From: Sarcocystis neurona
Taxonomy: Eukaryota > Apicomplexa > Conoidasida > Eucoccidiorida > Sarcocystidae
Reading direction: 5' to 3'
Assembly (NCBI GenBank): GCA_000727475.1
Contig: KL647297.1
Span: 526,421 to 590,420, forward strand
DNA length: 64,000 nucleotides
Shown here: in pieces, positions 56,881 through 64,000 of the stretch
How the letters are laid out: each line of letters starts with the position of its first letter
How positions within the stretch are numbered: the stretch's first letter is position 1
Translations under genes and position numbers: made by a program
Notes under the pieces: model-generated
Seen by the model: the letters and a program-made list of their open reading frames with translations, nothing else
Database searches by the model: none
What the model was told of the DNA's origin: nothing

Positions 56881-57850
56881 CTTCTCTTCTTCCCTTTCAT
56901 AACGGAGGAAGCAGCACTTGTCTCGCGGGCGCATGCAGCCACTTTTTCACTCCTCCACGCGGGACTCCTGCGCATGCAGTCACCCACCCACCCACCCACA
57001 CATACGAAACTATATCTATATGAGCCTTTCATCTATCCGTATACATACGTACATTCACATATATCCACATACCCATGTCTATACGCATATATATAGAGAG
57101 AGAGACCTATATATTGTAGAGGTACCCGTACTCTCTAAGCGTCTCCGTACAGGAGAGTCACCACGTGTCCCTTCTCTACGTGTGTATAAGGATGGATGCA
57201 TTCATATATTTATATCTCTACACAAAGTTGTGTATGTATATATACTTCCAAAGCATCACCTTCTGCGTCTACACACACACACACGTATCATCTTGAAGCA
57301 TCTCCACAGTCGAAGATACGACCCTCTCCACGTATGTAACTGCCTGCCTATATTGTCACGACAAAGAGAGAGACGCACACGACCCTATATACGTGTGTGG
57401 AGACGAATAGAGAAGAGTACGTAGGAACTGGCACGTGCCCTCTTTTGATAAGAGGAGATGTGCGTGAGTTCATCTGCATGCATCCGCATGCGCACAGGCA
57501 CATCCGCAGACGAGAGGAAGAAAGGGAAGGGAACTTCCGGAGCTGCTCTGCCCGCGCGCAGGCATTCACGGAAGAAGACAGGGACAGAAATTCGTGAAAT
57601 CCCCCATCTTTCACGGGCGGGCACGCACACGCACAGACTCGCAGCTTGGGCTTCTGGCCCTCGCTTCTGCCCAGCAAGTCGCACACACAGAGAGAAAGAG
57701 AGGGAGAAGATCCGCCTCCCCCAGCACGCGCGACGGCCAGCAAAACGCTCAGCAGTTCTGTTTCATGGAAGTAGCGACGTCCAAGACTTTCCTCGCCACC
57801 TCTCTCACCGGCAGGCAGCAGCGCGCCTCCTCCGGGGCCGTCGGTGTTGC
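56881..57850. other. PSTK upstream region
   Basis: The 5' flank of PSTK contains a TA microsatellite (about 57000-57120) and a CCCACCCACCCACCCA run at 56983. No gene is supported. Open frames of about 65-130 codons on both strands have no recognisable content. Confidence 0.4.
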
Positions 57851-58295
57851 TCTCTCTCTACGTGTGTGGGGAGAGACACGGAGAGAGAGAGAGACAGAGA
57901 GACGGAGACACGGAGGGAGACAGGAGGGGGAGGACACGGAGAGAGGCAGGGGGGAGACACGGAGAGAGACGGGGAGGGGGACACGGAGAGACAGGGGGGA
58001 CAGGGGGACACGGAGAGAGACAGGAGGAAGGAGACACGGAGAGGGACACGGAGAGAGACAGAGGGGGGGACACAGAGAGAGACAGGGAGGGAAACAGGGA
58101 GACACGGAGAGGGACAGAAAGAGGGAGACAGGGAGGGAGACGGGGAGACAGGGGGGGACACGGAGAGAGACACGGAGAGAGACAGGGCGAGACGGGGAGA
58201 CAGGGGGAGAGACAGGGAGAGGGATACAGACGGAGACAGAGACGGAGAGACAGAGACAGAGGGATAGACAGACACAGACAGAGACAGAGATTTAC
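57850..58295. repeat. GAGACA / ACACGGAGAG purine-rich satellite
   Basis: About 430 bp made of GAGACACGGAGAGAGACAGG-like words with no pyrimidine run on the plus strand. Two or three frames stay open (Arg/Glu/Thr/Gly/Asp periodic, or Ser/Val/Pro/Leu on the other strand), as expected for a short-period repeat; none is a supported gene. Confidence 0.9.
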
Positions 58296-58860
58296 GTGTG
58301 CAGCGGACCCTCGGACGTAGCCGCTTGCGTCTTATCTACGCAGGTGTACGTACTGATATATGTGTGTGGACGCAACAAACAGAGAAAGAGACACAGAAAG
58401 AGAGAGAGAGGGAAATTCGGAGAAGGCCGTGGGAGGGAGAAGTGGGGAGAATCTCTGTGTCTTCCGTATAGTACGTATGTGCCCCTACGGTGTATGTACA
58501 CCCCAACACTGCAAACATGTACATATATATATGTACGCCTGCGTCTCTCGTATAGAGCCTTCATGAAATGCTTCGTACATGTAGACGGGGCCCACGCAGA
58601 GAGGCAGAGACGGGGGTCGGCTTCAAGCGGAAGCAGAGGCTCGTGAAAGGAGAGCCGCTGTGGTAGACGCACACACACGTCCGCAGCAGACCTCCTCACT
58701 TATATGTGTGTGCAGACGCACCGCTGGACCGGGCTGTACATACACTAGGATGTGGGTATATATGTTTACTACTACAGAGAGAAAGGGGACTTCGCAATTT
58801 TCGCCTGCCGTCTCCCGTGGAGAGAGAGCGGGGGTGGGGGGGAGAGAAAATTCAGCTGCT
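58296..58860. other. Unassigned sequence
   Basis: No gene is supported. The segment has short ATATAT and GAGAGAGAGA words, but no dense array. Confidence 0.35.
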
Positions 58861-59560
58861 CTCTACTCTGTCCTGCTGCAGCAACACTGCCGCCTTCTGC
58901 TGCTGCTGCCCCCTCCACCACCTGCTGCTGCTGCGGGGCGTGCCGCCGGGCAAAGGCCCATCCACCGGCCTCTCACGGCAGCTGCCTGCTGCTGGTGGTA
59001 CGTGTCTCTCACCTTCACTCCTTCGCCGATTTACATGAATATAGCTAATACAAACAGGAATATATACTTTATATGTATTGTTGTTACATGCGATTATTTA
59101 TCGCGGGCTGTCTGCCCCTCCATCCCTACACGTGTATGTCGATTGTAGTTGCCTGGGATAGACGGGCGCTCTATATGCTGCTCGTCTCGGCTTCCTGCTC
59201 CGCCGGCTCTACAACGTCGCCTATATAACTGTTGCCTGTTGTCTACTTCCCTGCTGCTGCGCCAGCTGCTGCTCCTGCACCAGTTGCTTCTGCACGACCT
59301 GCTGCTGCGCCAGCTGCGGCTGCGCCATCTGCCGCTGCAGCTGCTGCAGAATGCTGCCGCTCCTGCTAATGCCCTACTGCTAACGTGTTGCTGTGCCCAC
59401 TGTCTGCTGCTGCTGCTGCGGCGTCTCACCTTTCTGTGGATGCTGCTGCAGCAACTGCTGCCCAGCTCGGCTGCTGCCCAATAAATCTGCCCCCGCTACT
59501 ACCACTGCTGCTGCTGTTGTTGCTGCTGCCTCTTCGTTTTCGTTGCTGCTGCTGTGTCTC
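58861..59560. repeat. CTG-rich (plus) block with a possible minus-strand exon
   Basis: CTGCTGCTGC runs on the plus strand. On the minus strand, 59343-59221 follows ATTCTGCAG and reads QLQRQMAQPQLAQQQVVQ to a TAG, and 59430 ends a GAAAG|GTGAGA donor. The phase that joins them in the Gln frame meets a stop upstream, so a gene model could not be closed. Confidence 0.45.
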
Positions 59561-61190
59561 GCTGTCTGCCGCACAAAAGCAGCAGCGATAAAAGCCGGAG
59601 CATCTGTGGCTTGTCCTCGGAGAAGTGTCTGTTTCCCTGCCGCTCGGCTTTCCCCAGAGCCAGCCGCTCTTTCCTAAATCTAGATGTGCAGCGAGGACTG
59701 GGCAAACAAGAAACGTACGAGGCCTCTTCGAGGAGGGCATACGTGTCCCTCACTCTATCTCTGTCTCGCTCTGTCTTTCTCTCTTTACATGTGCACAACT
59801 GTAACACACATGTATTGATGCGAAGCGAGAGGAAGTCCGCGTGGAATTCTTCTCCTGAACCCTGGTCGCGTCCTTCCCCGAGGAAGGAACGTTTGGAGAC
59901 CAACGTGTGAAAAACACGGTGGCTTTGGCAGCTCGTGCTTTACAACTAGTAGATTGTCTGTAAAGCAAGAACAGAGCGCGTCAAACGTCATACAAGTAAA
60001 AACTGGAGTGTCGGACGACGGTGAAGAACACGGGGAAGTGTCGTAGCCGTGCGAAAGGGCGAGCAATTACTTCGTCGTTCGGAGGAGAGGACGCTGCAAA
60101 GAGGTGGAGAGACAGATATGGAATGCCGGACTTTACAATAGAGGAAGCAGTGAAGAAAACTTTGTAAAAACAAGAAATATCAACGTGGGCGGGAAGATGA
60201 GACGAGGAGTTTTCCTGTGTGCACATCCATAAACGAAGGTAGACACATATAAAAGCAAAGGTAGACACGCATATACACAGAGATGTATCGGCAGGTGTAA
60301 TCTCAGAGACCCTCGTTAAGGAGGTACGGGTAGTTGTTGGAGGAAAAACCCACCATTTTTCCAAACCCGATGACCGGCGTTGAGATGTGGTCCAGTAGAA
60401 TTCCCTCCAGCTGTCGATGGAGTATATACACAGCTGCGCAAACGGAAAATTAGTTTACTCATCGGCTACGACAGAAGGGACTTTTCTGTACAGAAGGCGT
60501 GCAGACACTGTCAACGGTGGATTGAAAAAGGACACACACACACACACAGACGCACAAACCGCAGAGGACGGCAGGAAGTAGCGACGCGGACGGAGCCTCC
60601 TCGTGAAGGGCAGAGAAAGGTAAAACGGGGAAAGCAGCGGGACGGGAGGTAGCGACTAGCTTTTCTTTGCCTTTTGACGGCAAGGAAAATTTATTCTGCG
60701 TCAACGAAGGCGACTGAAGAGAAAAACAAAGCAAACATTTCACCTTTTGCCCGGAGCGCGTTCCGCTGGGAGAGTCGCCCAGGCGCATGCGCGCGGTATG
60801 TGCACCGGTGAATCGGAAGTGAGGAAGCGCGAGACAATGAAGAGCGTACTTAGCGTGGTGGAATTATGATTGTTGAACTCTATTTTCTGAGATCTCAGAC
60901 TCAACCAAAGAGTGAGGAAGTCCTCCCTTCCCTTGCTGAAGACGCCTCTTTTCGGGAAAGTGAAGTTGACCTCGCACACGAATCAACGGGAACGCGCGCG
61001 CACACACACACAAATAATTTGCAGCAGAAGAAGTTGGAAGTACGCGGAAGCCGCCGAGAAGATCAAAAGAAGGCATGAGCCTCTTGGCGTGTCTTTCTTG
61101 CAGCCGTCGGCTGACTGAACGGACATTGCTTCTGTAGTCGAACACTCGGGTTGAACAGCTGCCTCCTCTCCTGCACGTCTCTTTTTATTG
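59561..61190. other. Unassigned sequence, possible small exons
   Basis: No gene could be reconstructed. On the plus strand 60866-61078 is open and, after an ATCTCAG acceptor-like site, reads TQPKSEEVLPSLAEDASF and ends KLEVRGSRREDQKKA, a Lys-rich plausible C-terminus. On the minus strand 60788-60459 is open for 110 codons. Neither has a recognisable domain. Confidence 0.25.
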
Positions 61191-62600
61191 AATAAGGGTT
61201 ATGGATACATTCACTTTCGTATTTATGCGTAAATTCATCCTTACGAAGAGATTTTCTCCTAGTAGAAGTGGAGATGCAGGCATAAAACTACTGTAGCGGG
61301 CAACAACGCTTGCAGGCCTGTCTTTCCTCACGAGAAACTGAAACACAAATATTTAATGCGCGCTGGTCGGTATTCTCTGCTCGTCGCTAGTTGCCGGCCT
61401 CTCAAAAATCGTTCTTTGCGCGGCTCACTGTTCTTCCATTTACTGACTGCTATGCGCCGTGTGCGTTTGCAAAGAAACATTGTAGAATACACGCTGCCCT
61501 TCATCTCAGCCGAAAGTACATTTTGATGCCAGTCTATGCGTTGACCCAAGTTCTTCCGCCTAAACACAACCATACACACACACGTTCTCAAGTTGCAGTC
61601 TTTACGCCTTTGGCCTTTCTTGGGAAGGTTAGGAAGTCCACGTGCAGCAGACGGGAACCTCACCTACCTTCGCCCGCAGAGACTTCTCTGACGATCTCGC
61701 TCTCTCTCCACATGTACGTACATATGTGTATACGCACCTTTGTACACATACGTGTATATATATGCATATGCATATGTATGGCTTGTAGACTTGCACACGT
61801 ACGAATAAACAGGTGTATACATACATATTTGTAGAGTCGCAAAACTATGTACACGTGTACGTACTGTGCGCTGCTGCTGCTCTGCGGTTTCGTGTTGTGC
61901 AGCCGTGCGGAGAAGCACCTTTGTCTCGTTGCCTACCTGTTTGTGTCTGTGAGGATAAGGATACAAGCAAAAATAGATTTGTACACAGACAAGTGCACGC
62001 CCCTAACAATGCAAACGGGCGTATGTGAGCAGATGCACAAACCACAAGGGAAATTTGAGGACACGCATCGGTCGACGCATTCGACTAAACAGCCGTGTTT
62101 GTGTAGACGCAGGCAACGAATAGACAACGACGCAACACGTCCGCGGTGGAATTTACACCCGCTTCTACACGAAGAGTGAATACCACAGGAACCCCACAGC
62201 GTACAAGCAAGAACACTCCTATATATATACATGTGTGTATAGATATAAATGGATATATATATATATGTATATGTATGTATGCCCGTGATTCTCTGTGATT
62301 ACGAATGGATGCGTGTTCCTATGTGTACACACGAATCTGTAGGTGTTTTTATGTATATTGTACGAACACAAATATATACTTGTGCACAGACGTATATACA
62401 AACGTATGTCCCTGCATGTGTCCACACGTTATACGTATATGTGTATATGTGCGGGAATGCAAACAGAAGGTATGAAAACATCACTGGCCCGCCGCAGGAC
62501 TGGGGGCAGGCCTCTGCTGAAAGGCAATGCGGACCAGGCACCAGAAAGAAAAAGCAGACTAGACGTCGCTCTAGAAGCTAGGTTCAGGTGCTAACTTGCC
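61191..62600. other. Intergenic sequence with TA microsatellites
   Basis: TA/CA tracts lie at about 61720-61830 and 62215-62460. Nothing else could be supported. Confidence 0.4.
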
Positions 62601-64000
62601 CCCCAAGCCGAGACGAAGAGCCGCCAGTTTGTAGTACGAATTCATGCACATACGCACACGAGTACATATACATAGGTGTAGACACACATGTGTGTATCCC
62701 TCAGACATGTGGACACCCATGTACAGGTATGTACACATACATGCGTAGTATGAATTTGTAGAGGCTTAGTCGGTCGCGTGAGCTTGGCAAGCAGCTCTGC
62801 GTGCCTGCGCACAGGTATAAACCCGTCTGTATGTGCGACGCATTACTTGTGGATAAAGCTGACCACGCGACATTTCCTAAGTTACGTGAAGATATTTTCT
62901 AGTGTTAGCTTCACGCCACTGCATCGATTTTTGCCAAAATTAAAATAAAATCGTCCACATGTGCGTGCTTCGCATCTGGAGTCTGCAGCGGTCGCTCTTG
63001 TATGCCTTACGTGTCTGCTCGCGTCTTAACAAGGCACTTGGCAACCTTACGGCTGTACGTGTATGCGTGATCCTGAGAATACGTGAGTGACACACGGGTG
63101 TACCTGCGACGCCTCTTCATCGAAATTTCTACAATCACACACAGCCAGATGTTTCAGTGTCCACAGAAGAATTTATAACACGCCGGCGTGAGTTTTCGGT
63201 CCCTTAAATTGGGCCTCTGCATAGGACACTCCATGCGATTATTAGGGCATCACGTTTGTCGACGACTCCAGCAGACACGACTGTCGGCACGCCTACATAT
63301 ATGTCTCAACCATGCTAATACCTGATCGTCCAGGCACGAGAATATATGGAGAGAGAGAGAAAGCCTCACATTCACGTGTACGGCCGCAGGACTATAGGTA
63401 CATGTTTTCCGTCCTCTCCGTGTGCGTATATCGTTATTTTGGTCCCTCGGTACGGACATACAGTGTCTACATATTGCTTCGAAAAGTCACTTTCGCACGC
63501 CGCGACATAGACCACGTGCAAGTCTACTTATTAGAAGGTTCACATAAGAGTGGATGTACATAACAGTTCACCTCAGGTCTTAGTCTACTTGGCCTTAGCA
63601 ATCCCCTTGTGTACTCACTCGCTGTATTTAGTCTACTTGGCCTTAGCAATCCCCTTGTGTCCTCACTCGCTGTATCAGTCAGAGCCCTCAGCAGTTGCGG
63701 GTGCACTGGCTTGCGAAGTAGTATTGTGTGCTAGTCTGGATGCGTGTACACGTCTACGTTTTCCCGTCCAGTCAACTCACTCGTAGCCCCTGGATGTGAG
63801 ACTCGCCCGTTACCAGATTGTTCAAGTTGTTTTCTCTTTTGCTTCGGCCTCTGGCCTTCCTCACATACCATTTCGCACTGCACAGGCAGCAAACACCGGA
63901 GAATGCATACCCATAGCTTCTCTGTTATGCACATGTGAAGCAAGCCGGTTCTCGTAAGTTCAGAAAGAGTGGCTACAACATGACGACAGTTAACATACAA
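62601..64000. other. Repeat-poor intergenic sequence
   Basis: Composition resembles the first 5 kb of the window: no CAG tracts, few microsatellites, no supported gene. It holds one 48-bp duplication. Confidence 0.45.
63580..63675. repeat. Two tandem copies of a 48-bp unit
   Basis: TTAGTCTACTTGGCCTTAGC starts at 63580 and 63628. The copies differ at one visible position (GTGTACTCAC against GTGTCCTCAC), which points to a recent duplication. Confidence 0.95.

Noticed and set aside
57594..58646. 350-codon Arg/Glu/Thr/Gly-rich plus frame
   Set aside because: It is open only because the GAGACA satellite has a short period without stops. No start context, splice site or domain was seen.
1..64000. 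tRNA genes, CRISPR arrays, transposon coding regions, telomeric TTTAGGG arrays
   Set aside because: Looked for by eye (T-loop consensus, regular spacer arrays, reverse transcriptase or transposase motifs, heptamer runs) and not found. The tandem arrays have degenerate units without unique spacers.

Overview
The window looks like nuclear DNA of a coccidian apicomplexan, most probably Eimeria. The grounds are the very dense CAG/CTG trinucleotide repeats that reach into exons and give Ala, Gln and Ser runs, long alternating TA/CA microsatellites, intron-rich genes with huge low-complexity insertions, and G/C-rich third codon positions. No bacterial, organellar or tRNA/rRNA gene was recognised. 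The species cannot be fixed from the sequence.

Three genes can be supported. (1) 1597-2037, minus: a 146-residue calmodulin / essential-light-chain-like EF-hand protein in one exon. (2) 7398-31021, plus: RPN1 (PSMD2), the largest base subunit of the 26S proteasome. I rebuilt it as 15 exons whose junctions all keep frame (4314 nt, 1437 residues), and it follows animal RPN1 from the N-terminus to the C-terminus, with about 500 extra residues of low-complexity insertion. (3) 56880-45582, minus: a greatly inflated PSTK (O-phosphoseryl-tRNA(Sec) kinase), two exons with a 3.1 kb intron. The splice rejoins the conserved core exactly, and the conceptual product is about 2731 residues against about 350 in animals. 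PSTK implies that this organism makes selenocysteine. The three genes belong to unrelated processes: Ca2+/myosin-type signalling, protein degradation, and Sec-tRNA synthesis.

Layout: 1-8 kb is mostly repeat-poor, with the EF-hand gene, a 58-bp triplicate and the RPN1 upstream region. From 8 to 31 kb lies RPN1, whose introns carry TA/CA microsatellites, CTG tracts at 3' splice sites, a GAGACR block and a 32-bp tandem array. From 31 to 33 kb there are two GC-rich arrays, one built on TGCATGCGC. From 33 to 43.5 kb there is unresolved, probably genic sequence with several well-formed candidate exons, CAG/CTG blocks and an assembly gap. From 43.5 to 45.5 kb it is TA-rich. From 45.6 to 56.9 kb lies PSTK with a second gap in its intron. 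From 57 to 58.6 kb there is a purine-rich GAGACA satellite. From 58.8 to 61.1 kb there is a short CTG-rich block and possible small exons. The last 1.5 kb is again repeat-poor and holds a 48-bp duplication.

Limits: exon boundaries were read by eye against remembered family conservation. No alignment, expression or database search was run. Both runs of N sit inside CAG tracts.
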